Shown piece by piece: positions 50,098 to 58,576 of a stretch of 64,000 nucleotides of DNA (the first letter of the stretch is position 1; each line of letters begins with the position of its first letter). Source of the stretch: Micromonospora purpureochromogenes (GTDB lineage: Bacteria; Actinomycetota; Actinomycetes; Mycobacteriales; Micromonosporaceae). The notes below the pieces were generated by a model. The model saw nothing but the letters and a program-made list of their open reading frames with translations, did no database searches and was not told the DNA's origin. The position numbers and the translations under genes were made by a program. The DNA is taken from NCBI RefSeq assembly GCF_900091515.1, contig NZ_LT607410.1:3720001-3784000 (forward strand). The letters run 5' to 3'.

Positions 50098-51353
50098 TGA
50101 TCGTCACCACCGCAGCACCGCCCGGCGTCCGCCGCCTGGCGGCCACCCTCTACGGGTACGCGTTCCTCCAGGACCTCGTCCTGTTCTACCCGGTGTACGC
50201 GCTGCTGTTCAGCGACACCGGCCTGTCGATCGGCCAGATCTCCTCGCTCTTCGTCGTCTGGTCGGCGACCAGCATCCTGCTCGAGGTGCCCTCCGGCGCC
50301 TGGGCCGACGCGGTCTCCCGCCGGCTGCTGCTCTGCCTCGCGCCGCTGCTCGCCGGCGCCGGCTACGCCCTGTGGGTGCTGGCCCCGTCCTACCCGGCGT
50401 TCGCCCTCGGCTTCGTCCTCTGGGGAGCCGGCGGCGCGCTCGGCTCCGGCACCCTGGAGGCGCTGGTCTTCACCGAACTCGACCGCCTCGGCGCCGCCGG
50501 CCGCTACGCCCGCACCATGGGCCGGGCGCGCACCGCGGCGGTGCTCGGCGTGCTCGCCTCGATCGTCCTGGCCGGCCCGGTGCTCGCCGTCGGCGGCTAC
50601 CCGGCCGTCGGCGCGGCCAGCGTGCTGGCCACCCTGCTCGCCGCCGCCGTCGCCACCCGCTTCCCCGAACACCGTCCGGACCCGGCGGCCGCGTCGGAAC
50701 CGGCGGAGGAAGGTGACGACCTGGGCTGGGCGGCGACCCTGCGGGCCGGCCTCGCCGAGGCCCGGGCCGACCCACGGGTACGCGGGGCGCTGCTGCTGGT
50801 CCCGGCGGTGGCCGCCGTGTGGGGCGCCCTCGAGGAGTACACGCCGCTGCTGGCCCGGGACACCGGCGTCGCCGAGCCGACCGTGCCGCTGCTGCTCCTG
50901 CTCGTCTCCGCCGGGGTGACCGTGGGTGGCCTGCTCGCGGCGCCCGCCGAACGGCTGGGCACCCGGGGCTACGCCGCGCTGCTGACCGTGGCCGCCGTCG
51001 CGCTCGCCGCCGGGGCGGGACTGCGCCACCCGGCGGGGTTCGTGCTGGTCGGTGTCGCGTTCTGTGCGTTCCAACTGGCCACGGTGCTGGCCGACGCCCG
51101 GCTCCAGGCGCGCATCACCGGGCCGGGACGGGCCACCGTCACCTCGGTCGCCGGCATGGCCACCGACCTGACCATCATCGCCGTCTACGGCGGGTACGCC
51201 CTGGTCGCCGCGGTGGGCGGCAACCGGGCCGCGTTCGTGGTGGCGGCCGTGCCGTACCTGCTGGTGGCCGTCGTGCTGCTGGCCTCCCGCGACGGTCGCC
51301 GTGGCGGTGCTCCGCGGGAGCCGGTGGCCGGCCGCAGCAGCGGGCCGACGTGA
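50097..51353 (+). CDS. MFS transporter
   Basis: 418 residues with 12 hydrophobic segments, the standard MFS layout. Opening TLYGYAFLQDLVLFYPVYALLFSDTGLS, LLEVPSGAWADAVSRR (motif A region), GGALGSGTLEALVFTEL. A drug or small-molecule exporter of the TM12 type is likely; substrate unknown. ATG 50097 has GGAAAGG 5 nt upstream, but this region can be sequestered by the leader hairpin, suggesting inducible translation, as for antibiotic resistance genes. Confidence 0.85.
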   Translation: MIVTTAAPPGVRRLAATLYGYAFLQDLVLFYPVYALLFSDTGLSIGQISSLFVVWSATSILLEVPSGAWADAVSRRLLLCLAPLLAGAGYALWVLAPSYPAFALGFVLWGAGGALGSGTLEALVFTELDRLGAAGRYARTMGRARTAAVLGVLASIVLAGPVLAVGGYPAVGAASVLATLLAAAVATRFPEHRPDPAAASEPAEEGDDLGWAATLRAGLAEARADPRVRGALLLVPAVAAVWGALEEYTPLLARDTGVAEPTVPLLLLLVSAGVTVGGLLAAPAERLGTRGYAALLTVAAVALAAGAGLRHPAGFVLVGVAFCAFQLATVLADARLQARITGPGRATVTSVAGMATDLTIIAVYGGYALVAAVGGNRAAFVVAAVPYLLVAVVLLASRDGRRGGAPREPVAGRSSGPT

Positions 51354-51389
51354 ATTCGCCTGCACCTCAGCCGCCCCGGTGGTTCGCGG

Positions 51390-51540
51390 GCGCCTTCGGC
51401 CGTCGGGAAAGCGGGCGGTGCCCACCGTCCGGCGGGTGGCTTGGGCCAGGCGGGAAAGGAGGCGGGGTCGCCCGCCTGGCGGGTGCCTTCGGCCAGGCGG
51501 GAAAGCGGGCGGGGTGCACGGCCCGGCGGGCGGCTCGTGT
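51390..51540. repeat. Three tandem imperfect 47-bp repeats
   Basis: GGGAAA recurs at 51405, 51452 and 51499, exactly 47 bp apart, inside units of the form GGCCAGGCGGGAAAGCGGG followed by CGGCGGGTGGCT-like sequence. Each unit contains a short internal hairpin (GCCCGCC/GGCGGG type). Intergenic, between the MFS gene and a mycothiol-dependent enzyme gene. No known element recognised. Confidence 0.6.
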
Positions 51541-51565
51541 CGGTGCCGGCGGTTAGCGTGGCCGG

Positions 51566-52353
51566 ATGACCGGTGTGAGCTACGACCGTTGGTGCGCTGA
51601 GATCGTGCAGCAGAGCGACCTGCTCCGGTCGCATCTCGACGGCGCGGACCTGACCGTCGCCGTCCCGTCCTGCCCCGGGTGGAACGTGGGCCAGCTGGTG
51701 CGGCACCTCGGTGGCGGGCAGCGGTGGGCCGCGGAGATCGTCCGCACCCGGCCACGCCACCGTCGGACACCCACTTCCGTGACCTGTCGCCGTACGCCGA
51801 CGAGGACCCGGCGGTGGTCGGGCCGTGGCTGGTCGAGGGCGCCGCCGAGCTGGCCGGGGTGCTGGGCGACGCCGGCCCGGCGGCGCGGGTGTGGACCCCG
51901 CTCGGGCCGAGCAGCCCGGCGTTCTTCGCGCGCCGGTTCGCCCACGAGACACTCGTGCACCGGGCCGACGCGGCGCTCGCTCTCGGCGTCGACGTGGCGG
52001 TCCCGCCGGAGGTCGCCGTCGACGCCCTCGACGAGTGGATGGAGCTGGGCGCGCTGCCGCAGATGTTCGACTTCCACCCGCACCGCCGGGAGCTGCTCGG
52101 CCCGGGCCGGACGCTGCACCTGCACGCCACCGACACGCCGGCCGAGCTGGGCGCCGAGTGGGTGGTGGACCTCACCGGCGACCTGATCGCCTGGCGGCGG
52201 GCGCACGAGAAGGCCGCCGTGGCCGTACGCGGGCCGCTGACCAACCTGCTGCTGCTGGTCTACGGCCGGCTCTCCGTCGACACAGCGGGCGTCGAGGTGC
52301 TCGGGGACGCGAAGCTGCTCGACTTCTGGCTGGAACGGGTGGCCTTCGGCTGA
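51566..52353 (+). pseudogene. Maleylpyruvate isomerase-like mycothiol-dependent enzyme, frameshifted
   Basis: ATG 51566 (TAGCGT 6 nt upstream, leaderless) opens SYDRWCAEIVQQSDLLRSHL and VPSCPGWNVGQLVRHLGG, the DinB-like mycothiol-dependent maleylpyruvate isomerase family. Near 51746-51755 the reading moves to another frame, continuing DTHFRDLSPYADEDP, HETLVHRADAALALG and ending LDFWLERVAFG at 52353. Inserting one G in the CCCGGCC run restores a continuous protein of about 262 residues. Either a recent pseudogene or a one-base assembly error. Confidence 0.72.
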
Positions 52354-52429
52354 CCGGGCCGGCCCGGTGACGTGGACGACCGCCACCGGGCCGGCGGTCA
52401 GCCCGGCAGGTGCACGGAGGTCGTGCTGC

Positions 52430-53155
52430 TCAGCGCCCCGCCTCGCCGGACTCCAGCAACTGCTTGAGCGCGGCCAGCCGTTCCCGCCAGTACGCCTTGA
52501 GCGCCGCTGCCTGCTCGGCGTCGGTGAGCTTCTCGTGTACCACGGCCACGGTGGCCTTCGTGTCGCCCTTGGGCGCGAAGCCGACCACGATCCGGGTCGG
52601 GCCGCCCTCCCAGTCGGCGCGGAAGGTCTTCGGCCGGGTGGCCGTGCGTACCCGGATCGCCACGTCGGGCAGCCACCGCCGGCGCAGCCCGTCGTCGCTG
52701 AACGCCTCGAACAGCCGGTCCACCGGCACGGCGACCGTACGGCTGCCGCCCGCCTCCCAGCCGCCGCCGCGCCGCTGCCCGGGGGCGCGCAGGCCACGCG
52801 CCTGCTCGTACCCGACGGTGACGGTCTGCGCCCACCAGCCCGGCACCTCGTGGGCGGTCACCAGCCAGCGAGCCGTCTCGGTGTGCGTACGCTGCACCGC
52901 GCCCCACTCGTCCAGCAGGGCGAACCACTCGTCCCAGCCACGGCCGGTGCGCTCACGGAGCAACGCGTCGGAGATCCGGTCGGCCTGTGCGGCCCCCGAT
53001 CCGGGGGCCGGGGGAGTGGATTCGGCGGGTGCCGCGGTCGGCGGTTCAGCCGCGACGGCGCCGGTCAGCAGGTGCCGGCGGGCCGCCGTGTAGCTTTCGC
53101 CGGTCTTGTCCATCCGGGTGCGGACCCGGGACTTGAAGGATTTCTGGCGCGTCAT
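52430..53155 (-). CDS. SRPBCC-type protein with DUF4287-like N-terminus
   Basis: 241 residues. The first ~30 residues (MTRQKSFKSRVRTRMDKTGES, YTAARRHLL) resemble the short DUF4287-like module. From about 70 onwards the reading (GRGWDEWFALLDEWGA, WLVTAHEVPGWWAQTVTVGYEQARG, then VPVDRLFEAFSDDGLRRRWL, TKATVAVVHEKL) matches actinobacterial SRPBCC/AHSA1-like proteins. Function unknown. ATG 53155 with GGGAG upstream. Confidence 0.78.
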   Translation of the reverse strand: MTRQKSFKSRVRTRMDKTGESYTAARRHLLTGAVAAEPPTAAPAESTPPAPGSGAAQADRISDALLRERTGRGWDEWFALLDEWGAVQRTHTETARWLVTAHEVPGWWAQTVTVGYEQARGLRAPGQRRGGGWEAGGSRTVAVPVDRLFEAFSDDGLRRRWLPDVAIRVRTATRPKTFRADWEGGPTRIVVGFAPKGDTKATVAVVHEKLTDAEQAAALKAYWRERLAALKQLLESGEAGR

Positions 53156-53368
53156 CACATGCTCCCTGTCGACGGCGCGGTCGTGGGGACTCACGCTCCT
53201 GTCGACCCGCCGTTGCCTGGGCATGTGGCACGGCGCCCCGAAGACTCGAGGTCTCCTTTGCCTCCGCGACGCCGGTGGCGTGAGCACCGGTAAGGAGGTG
53301 AGGCGCGGGACGGCGCCGACGCCAGGTTAACCCGCCGGGCCACGGCGGGGCGAGCAGGTGGCGCCGGC

Positions 53369-53797
53369 TCAGTCGGGCAGGGCGTCGAGGTAGACCCAGC
53401 CACCGTTCTCCCGGACGAAGCGGCTGCGCTCGTGCAGCGTCCCCGGCCGGCCGGCCCCGCGGTAGTGGGCGCGGAACTCGACGGTGCCGGTGCTGTCGAA
53501 CAGGCCGCCCCGGTCGGTGTCGACGATCTCCAGGCGGGTCCACTGCTCGCCCGGGTCCAGCCGCAGCCGGGCCGGCCGGGTGGAGGAGTGCCAGCTGCGC
53601 AGCAGGTACCCGGCGTCACCGACGGCGAAGGCACTGAACCGGGAGCGCATCAGCGCCTCGGCCGTCCCGGCCGTGCCCTGGCCGCGGTGCACCGGGCCGC
53701 AGCAGTCGGCGTACGGCAGGCCGGACCCACACGGGCACGGCCGGTCCTGGTCGTCGGCCGCGCTCCGGCGGGCCCCACGTTTCGCCACGGCACCCAT
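53369..53797 (-). CDS. UPF0225/YchJ-like SEC-C motif protein
   Basis: 142 residues. The N-terminal zinc-binding SEC-C motif CPCGSGLPYADCCGP is followed by the YchJ-type NTF2-like fold: ALMRSRFSAFAVGDAGYLLRSWHSSTRP, FRAHYR, LHERSRFVRENGGWVYLDAL. Function unknown. ATG 53797; GTG 53788 possible. The 53156-53368 gap shows no gene. Confidence 0.88.
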   Translation of the reverse strand: MGAVAKRGARRSAADDQDRPCPCGSGLPYADCCGPVHRGQGTAGTAEALMRSRFSAFAVGDAGYLLRSWHSSTRPARLRLDPGEQWTRLEIVDTDRGGLFDSTGTVEFRAHYRGAGRPGTLHERSRFVRENGGWVYLDALPD

Positions 53798-53879
53798 CCT
53801 GCCGCACCGGTCGGGCGCGCAGAGCGGCAGTCGTTGCACGCAGTCGACGGCTGCCGGAGCACCGTTTCGCGGACGACGA

Positions 53880-53909
53880 AAGGGCCGGCCCCGGGTGGGG
53901 CCGGCCCTT
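53880..53909. terminator. Terminator hairpin downstream of the C39-like gene
   Basis: Perfect 13-bp stem AAGGGCCGGCCCC / GGGGCCGGCCCTT with GGGT loop, 12 nt past the stop of the minus-strand gene; on that strand it is followed by T residues. Confidence 0.8.
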
Positions 53910-53921
53910 GTCGTCGGTGGG

Positions 53922-54584
53922 TCAGGAGGCGGCGGAGTAGCCGCGGGTGGCGATCCAGTCGGCGAGGTTGTCGACGGTGATCCGGTAGGAGGCCTGCTCG
54001 GGGTTGGCGGAGTCGGCGATGGTGACGGTGTTGCCGCCGTCGCGGTAGCCGATGACGCTGATGTAGTGCCCGCCTTCGAAGGAGTGGGTGGTGCCGTCGG
54101 TGTCGGTGGTGGTGCCGGCGATGTTGGCGACCACGGCGCGGCCGTCGTCGATGGTGCGGACGATGTCGGTGCGCAGCTTGTCGGTCTGCTTGCGGTCGGC
54201 CTTGCTGTCGCGGATCTCCACCGAGCGGTAGGCGTTCTTCTTGCCGGTTTCCTTGTTCAGTACCGGGGTGATGTCGTTGATGCTGTTGGTGCCGTCTTCG
54301 GTGGTGCCCATCTCCTTGGCCATGGCGTCGACGTCGATGTCCTTGCCCTGTACGGAGAGGGCGTTGCGGGTGGCGGCGGGGCCGCAGTAGTAGAAGTTCG
54401 GCTGGGCCTGGTAGCGCACGTTGAGCTCCCGCTCACCGTGCTGCGACTTGCGGTCGGTCTGCACGGTGGTGGTGGCCTGGGTGGGGGCGGCGTGCGCGGC
54501 GAGGGCCGGGCCGGCGATCCCACCGGCGGTGGCGGCAACACCAGCGAAGGTCAGGGCGGTCTTGCGGATCAGATCGGTACGCAT
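53922..54584 (-). CDS. Secreted papain-like (C39-type) cysteine peptidase
   Basis: 220 residues. Signal peptide about 1-33 (RKTALTFAGVAATAGGIAGPALAAHA region). The mature part contains PNFYYCGPAATRNAL (catalytic Cys), GGHYISVIGY (His) and TVTIADSANP (Asp/Asn), the C39-like/papain-fold triad. It is richer in Lys, Asp and Thr than its neighbours. Extracellular; target unknown. No ABC transporter domain, so not a bacteriocin exporter. ATG 54584 with AAAGG about 9 nt upstream. The upstream region holds 62-bp direct repeats. Confidence 0.82.
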   Translation of the reverse strand: MRTDLIRKTALTFAGVAATAGGIAGPALAAHAAPTQATTTVQTDRKSQHGERELNVRYQAQPNFYYCGPAATRNALSVQGKDIDVDAMAKEMGTTEDGTNSINDITPVLNKETGKKNAYRSVEIRDSKADRKQTDKLRTDIVRTIDDGRAVVANIAGTTTDTDGTTHSFEGGHYISVIGYRDGGNTVTIADSANPEQASYRITVDNLADWIATRGYSAAS

Positions 54585-54702
54585 GAGGGTGCACCTTTCG
54601 ATCGGGGGACACACGCACACCGCCGGGGGACGGCAGGGCGCGTTGCGAGGAAGTCAAAGAAGGGGGATCCCGGCGGCCGCACAAGGGGCTCTGCTCGGGT
54701 GT

Positions 54703-54815
54703 CCGGGGGGATGTAACCAGCCCGGCGGGCTGCGCATTCCACAGGCCCGGGGTGGGGCCATGGTGCCGGGGGATGTAACCAACCGGGGTGGGCCGGCATT
54801 CCGCCGGGCCTGACC
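54703..54815. repeat. Two imperfect 62-bp direct repeats upstream of the C39-like gene
   Basis: GGGGGATGTAACCA at about 54706 and again 62 bp later, each followed ~20 bp on by GGC/CGCATTCC. They lie 120-230 bp upstream of the C39-like start. Could be paired regulator sites or a small duplication. Confidence 0.45.
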
Positions 54816-55195
54816 CTCCGGTTCACCGTCCGGGCCGGGGCCACCGCGGTCTGCCCATGTACAACGACCCCGCCCCGCCGGCCATTCCACCCCCCGACCG
54901 GCCCCGACCAGCCGACGCCGCCGCCCAGACCGGACATCCCGGCAGCGACCCACCCGAGCTCGAACCGGACATCCGGCACCCGAGCGGACGACCGGGTGAC
55001 AACCTCAGCTCGGGCACTCCGGCTGCGACCGACACCCCGCGCTCATTCGGCCGTGTTGCCGTAGCCGGTCGGCGGCATTCGGCGTGCCGGTCGCTGATTG
55101 GCCCAGCAGATCACCCGGAAATCGGCCCTCACGGTGGTCCACCCCACCGACCAGGATTAAGGGCCAACGACATTCCTGGAAGGACCGGAACGACG
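54816..55195. other. Gene-free stretch before the DsbA-like gene
   Basis: About 380 bp; open frames exist but their translations are Pro/Arg-rich and unconvincing. The last ~80 bp (GATTAAGG, GACATTCCTGG) are A/T-richer and probably hold the DsbA-like promoter. No clear RNA structure seen. Confidence 0.4.
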
Positions 55196-55813
55196 ATGAC
55201 GACGGCCGACATGTGGTTCGACCCGCGCTGCCCCTGGGCCTGGAACGCCTCCCGCTGGCTGCTGGAGGTGGAACGGGTCCGCGCGGTCGAGGTGCGCTTC
55301 CACGTGATGAGCCTCAGCGTGCTCAACGAGGGCCGCGAGGGGTTGGAGGAGTGGTACCGGGAGTGGTTGAAGCCCGGCCTGGGCCCGGTGCGGGTGGCGG
55401 TGGCGGCGGAGATGAAGGCCGGCCCGGAGGTGCTGCGGGACCTCTACACCGCGCTGGGCAACCGGATCCACCACGACCGGGCGCCGATCGGGCCCGACCT
55501 CTACCGGGCGGCGCTGGCCGAGGTGGGGCTGCCCGTCGAGCTGGCCGACGCGGCCGACTCCACCGCGTACGACGAGACGCTGCTGGCCAGCCACCACGCC
55601 GGCCTGGAACCGGTCGGCGAGGACCTCGGCACCCCGACCATCCACGTCACCGACGACGCCGGCCGGCGCACCGCATTCTTCGGGCCGGTGGTCGCGCCTA
55701 TCCCGCGTGGCGAGGACGCCGGCCGGCTCTGGGACGGGGTGGTGCTGGTCGCCGGCACCGACGGGTTCTTCGAACTGAAGCGGGCCCGGACCCGGCCGCC
55801 GATCGACCGCTGA
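55196..55813 (+). CDS. DsbA-family, mycothiol-dependent nitroreductase-like protein
   Basis: 205 residues. Thioredoxin-like fold with MWFDPRCPWAW at the N-terminus (active-site CPW), a helical insert (LNEGREGLEEWYREWLKPG), and the cis-Pro region GTPTIHV. This resembles the Rv2466c-type mycothiol-dependent oxidoreductases of actinobacteria, which reduce disulfides or nitro compounds with mycothiol. ATG 55196 follows GGAAGG at long spacing. Confidence 0.87.
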   Translation: MTTADMWFDPRCPWAWNASRWLLEVERVRAVEVRFHVMSLSVLNEGREGLEEWYREWLKPGLGPVRVAVAAEMKAGPEVLRDLYTALGNRIHHDRAPIGPDLYRAALAEVGLPVELADAADSTAYDETLLASHHAGLEPVGEDLGTPTIHVTDDAGRRTAFFGPVVAPIPRGEDAGRLWDGVVLVAGTDGFFELKRARTRPPIDR

Positions 55814-55817
55814 CCGG

Positions 55818-56570
55818 TCAGCCGAACGCCGCGGCGAAGGGCCCCCGGTTCGTCGGATCCGGCACCGCGAACACCACCAGGTCGAACCGGCCCGCGTACG
55901 GGCGGCCGGGCCCGAGCAGGTCGGCGAAGGCGGCGGCCACCTGGCGCGGGTCGTTGCGGAACACCCCGCAGCCCCAGGCGCCGAGCACCAGCCGCCGGTG
56001 TCCGTGCGCCAGCGCCACCCCGAGCACCCGGCCGGCGCGGCGTCGCAGCAGCCCGGGCAGGTCGACCGGCTCGCGCAGCGCCCCGGCGTTCGGCGCCGCC
56101 GCAGTCAGGAAGGCCACCCGGTACGGGGGGATCAGCCGCCCCGAGTCGTCCCGGAACACCGGAACGTCGGGGGAGTGGATGACCCGGTCGGAGTAGACCG
56201 GGTCCGGCCGGGCCCGGTGGTACGCGTAGAACTCCGGTGCCGTCCGCAGGCTGGCGGCCAGGGCGGAGGACCGGGCCAGGCTCTCCTCCTGGGCGTGCGC
56301 GCCGGTGGCGTACCCACCACCGGGCTTCTTCGCGGAGGCGAAGTTGAGGCAGGCGACCCGGCCGTCGGCGGTGCCGGCGAGCCGGCGGGTGGCGGCGAGG
56401 CTCGTCTCGTCGGTCACCTCCACCGTGGACGGCCCCGCCGGGCCGGGCTCGGGCAGCGGTTCGTCGGGCAGGTGCAGGGTGGCGGTCGGCACCGGCCCGT
56501 ACCGGCCCTCGGCGACGAGCCGGTCGGTCTCGGCGGCGAGCGCCGCCCGTTCGGTACGGTCCACCGGCAC
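55818..56570 (-). CDS. TIGR02452-type microbial poly(ADP-ribose) glycohydrolase-like protein
   Basis: 250 residues. Contains the bacterial PARG signature: ASAKKPGGGYATGAHAQEES (GGG ... QEE), preceded by VACLNFASA and followed by LGAWGCGVFRNDPRQVAAAF, the macrodomain phosphate loop. Expected to hydrolyse O-glycosidic bonds of ADP-ribose chains. GTG 56570 lacks a clear ribosome-binding site; GTG 56564 is equally possible. Converges with the DsbA-like gene, 4 bp apart. Confidence 0.87.
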   Translation of the reverse strand: MPVDRTERAALAAETDRLVAEGRYGPVPTATLHLPDEPLPEPGPAGPSTVEVTDETSLAATRRLAGTADGRVACLNFASAKKPGGGYATGAHAQEESLARSSALAASLRTAPEFYAYHRARPDPVYSDRVIHSPDVPVFRDDSGRLIPPYRVAFLTAAAPNAGALREPVDLPGLLRRRAGRVLGVALAHGHRRLVLGAWGCGVFRNDPRQVAAAFADLLGPGRPYAGRFDLVVFAVPDPTNRGPFAAAFG

Positions 56571-56613
56571 ATCATGCCGGCGCGGGCCGCCCCCGGCCGC
56601 CCCGACTGTCCGC

Positions 56614-57384
56614 TCAGGTCAGCTCGACCGGCAGCGGCACCGGGCGCTTCGCCACCCGGTCGTCGCCCGAGGAGCGGCCGCGCAGGTGCCGGGCCAGCCA
56701 CGGCAGCAGGTGCCGCCGGGTCCAGGCCAGCTCGGCGCGGAGCACCTCGTGCCCCCGTCGCCGGGGCGCGACCGCCAGGGGTCGGGTCCACGAGTCGTCG
56801 TACCCGGGCAGGCCGGCGGTGTACGCGAGCGCCGCGGCGATCCGCTCGTGGCCGGCGCTGTTGGCGTGCAGCCGGTCCTCGCTCCACAGCCGGGGGTCGG
56901 AGGCGACCGGGTGCGCGGCGAAGTCCAGCAGGGTGGCCCCGGTCTCGGCGGTGACCCGCCGCAGCGCCGCGTTGAGCATGACCACCCGGCCGCGCAGCGG
57001 GCGGGCCAGCGGCATCACCGGCACCGGATCGGGCAGCGTGAAGGTCAGCACGGTGGCGCCCTGGCCGACCAGCGCCCGCTGCATCGTCGCCACGTCCGCG
57101 GCGATCCGCCGCGCGTCGAACGAGGGACGCAGCACGTCGTTCACGCCGGCCACCACCGTGCAGAGGTCCGGCGCCAGGTCGAGAGCCACCGGCAGTTGCT
57201 CGGCGAGGATGCGGGCGGTGGTCCGCCCCCGGACCGCCAGGTTGGCGTACTCCAGGCCGCCCTGCTCCCGGGCCACCGCCTCGGCGAACCGGTCCGCCCA
57301 GCCCCGGTAGCCGCCGGTGCCGTCCGGGTCGTCGAGCCCTTCGGTCGTGCTGTCGCCGATCGCGACGTACCGCTGCCACATCAC
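56614..57384 (-). CDS. SGNH/GDSL hydrolase
   Basis: 256 residues. Block I GDSTTEGLDD (catalytic Ser), block II Gly region YANLAVRGRT, block III VAGVNDVLRP (Asn), block V DRLHANSAGHERIA (Asp and His). Esterase/lipase-type, no signal peptide. GTG 57384 has TAGGCT 7 nt upstream (leaderless); the next codon, ATG 57381, is the alternative. Confidence 0.88.
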   Translation of the reverse strand: MMWQRYVAIGDSTTEGLDDPDGTGGYRGWADRFAEAVAREQGGLEYANLAVRGRTTARILAEQLPVALDLAPDLCTVVAGVNDVLRPSFDARRIAADVATMQRALVGQGATVLTFTLPDPVPVMPLARPLRGRVVMLNAALRRVTAETGATLLDFAAHPVASDPRLWSEDRLHANSAGHERIAAALAYTAGLPGYDDSWTRPLAVAPRRRGHEVLRAELAWTRRHLLPWLARHLRGRSSGDDRVAKRPVPLPVELT

Positions 57385-57478
57385 GTCGAACAGCCTATGG
57401 GCGGCGGTGCCGCCGCCGTCCGTCGGGCGCGGCCGGTACGGGGCGACGTGCCCGCGACCGCCCCGATACGGTGCGCAG

Positions 57479-57571
57479 GTGAGCCGCACCGACCGTTTCC
57501 GCGACCGCCGGCGACCCGCCCACGGCGTGGTCCCGCTCCCGGCCGCCGACGACGGCGGGAGCGCCGGATGA
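57479..57571 (+). CDS. Leaderless 30-aa basic peptide coupled to the phosphotransferase gene
   Basis: TACGGT (57467-57472), 6 bp, GTG at 57479, then 30 codons (begins MSRTDRFRDRRRPAHG) ending in a stop that overlaps the next gene's start codon (ATGA). Third positions are G/C-rich. The precise promoter spacing and the coupled overlap argue for a real translated small ORF or leader peptide. Function unknown. Confidence 0.5.
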   Translation: MSRTDRFRDRRRPAHGVVPLPAADDGGSAG

Positions 57572-58575
57572 GCAGCCCCACCCAGCGCCTCCTCGACCCC
57601 GACCAGGTCCGCCGGTACGTCGCGGCCTCTCTCGGCCCCGACGTCACGGTGACCGGCTGCGCGCCGCTGACCGGGGGCGGTTTCGCCGCGGTCTGGTCGG
57701 CCACCCTCGACGACGGCCGCGGCGTGGTGCTGAAGGTCGGCCCGCCGCCCGAGGTACCGCTGCTGCGCTACGAGCGGGGGATGGTCGCCGCCGAGGCGCG
57801 CTACCTGCGGCTCGTCGCCGCGCGGGCCCCGGAGGTGCCCGTCCCGCCGCTGCTGCACCACGGCAGCGACCCCGTCCTCGGCGACTGGCTGCTGACCGGC
57901 CTGCTCGCCGGGCGTACCCTGCACCAGCTCACGGTCGACGGCGCGCCGGTCGACGCGGTCCGCGCCGGGCTCGGGGCGGCGCTCGCCGCGCTGCACCGGG
58001 TCGACGGCGACCGGTACGGCTACGACGGCGGCCGGGCCGCCGGGGCGACCTGGCGGGAGGCCTTCACCGCCATGGTGGACGATCTGCTCGCCGACGCCAC
58101 CGACTGGGCGGTGCCGCTGCCCGTGCCGGCGGGACGGATGCGGGAACTGGTCCACCGGCACGCCGCTGCCCTCGACGCGGTCCGCCGTCCGGCGCTGCTG
58201 CACTTCGACGGCTGGGCCGGCAACGTGCTGGCCGTCGCCGGGCCGGACGGGATGCCGCGGCTCAACGGTCTGGTCGACGGCGAGCGGCACCTCTACGGCG
58301 ATCCGTTGCTGGACCTGGTTTCACCGCTGATCTTCCGCCGGGCCGAGGACGAGCCGGACGACGCGTTCCTGCGCGGCTACCAGGCGGCTGGCGGCCCGGT
58401 GCCGCTCGACGAGGCGGGCGTGCGCCGCCGGCTCGGGCTCTACCGGCTGCACCTGTACCTGCTGATGACCGTCGAGATGCCCAGCCGGGGCATCACCGCC
58501 GACAACGACCCGGGCCGCGTCGCCCGGCTCGCCGAGCTGCTGGACCGGGAGCTGGCCGCGCTCGCCGAGCCGTGA
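57568..58575 (+). CDS. Phosphotransferase family protein (APH/fructosamine kinase-like)
   Basis: 335 residues. Protein-kinase-like fold with GGFAAVWSATL (P-loop-like), VVLKVGPP (Lys), the Brenner motif HFDGWAGN (catalytic Asp and Asn) and DGERHLYGDPLLDL. Related to aminoglycoside phosphotransferases and small-molecule kinases; substrate unknown. The start is coupled to the 30-aa upstream ORF. Followed by 12-bp tandem repeats. Confidence 0.87.
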   Translation: MSSPTQRLLDPDQVRRYVAASLGPDVTVTGCAPLTGGGFAAVWSATLDDGRGVVLKVGPPPEVPLLRYERGMVAAEARYLRLVAARAPEVPVPPLLHHGSDPVLGDWLLTGLLAGRTLHQLTVDGAPVDAVRAGLGAALAALHRVDGDRYGYDGGRAAGATWREAFTAMVDDLLADATDWAVPLPVPAGRMRELVHRHAAALDAVRRPALLHFDGWAGNVLAVAGPDGMPRLNGLVDGERHLYGDPLLDLVSPLIFRRAEDEPDDAFLRGYQAAGGPVPLDEAGVRRRLGLYRLHLYLLMTVEMPSRGITADNDPGRVARLAELLDRELAALAEP

Positions 58576-58576
58576 G

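Noticed and set aside
51390..51540. CRISPR array
   Set aside because: Only three units, no separate unique spacers, and the whole 47-bp unit is repeated; no cas genes nearby.
53922..54584. Bacteriocin-processing C39 peptidase of an ABC exporter
   Set aside because: It has its own signal peptide, no transmembrane or ATPase domains and no precursor peptide gene nearby.
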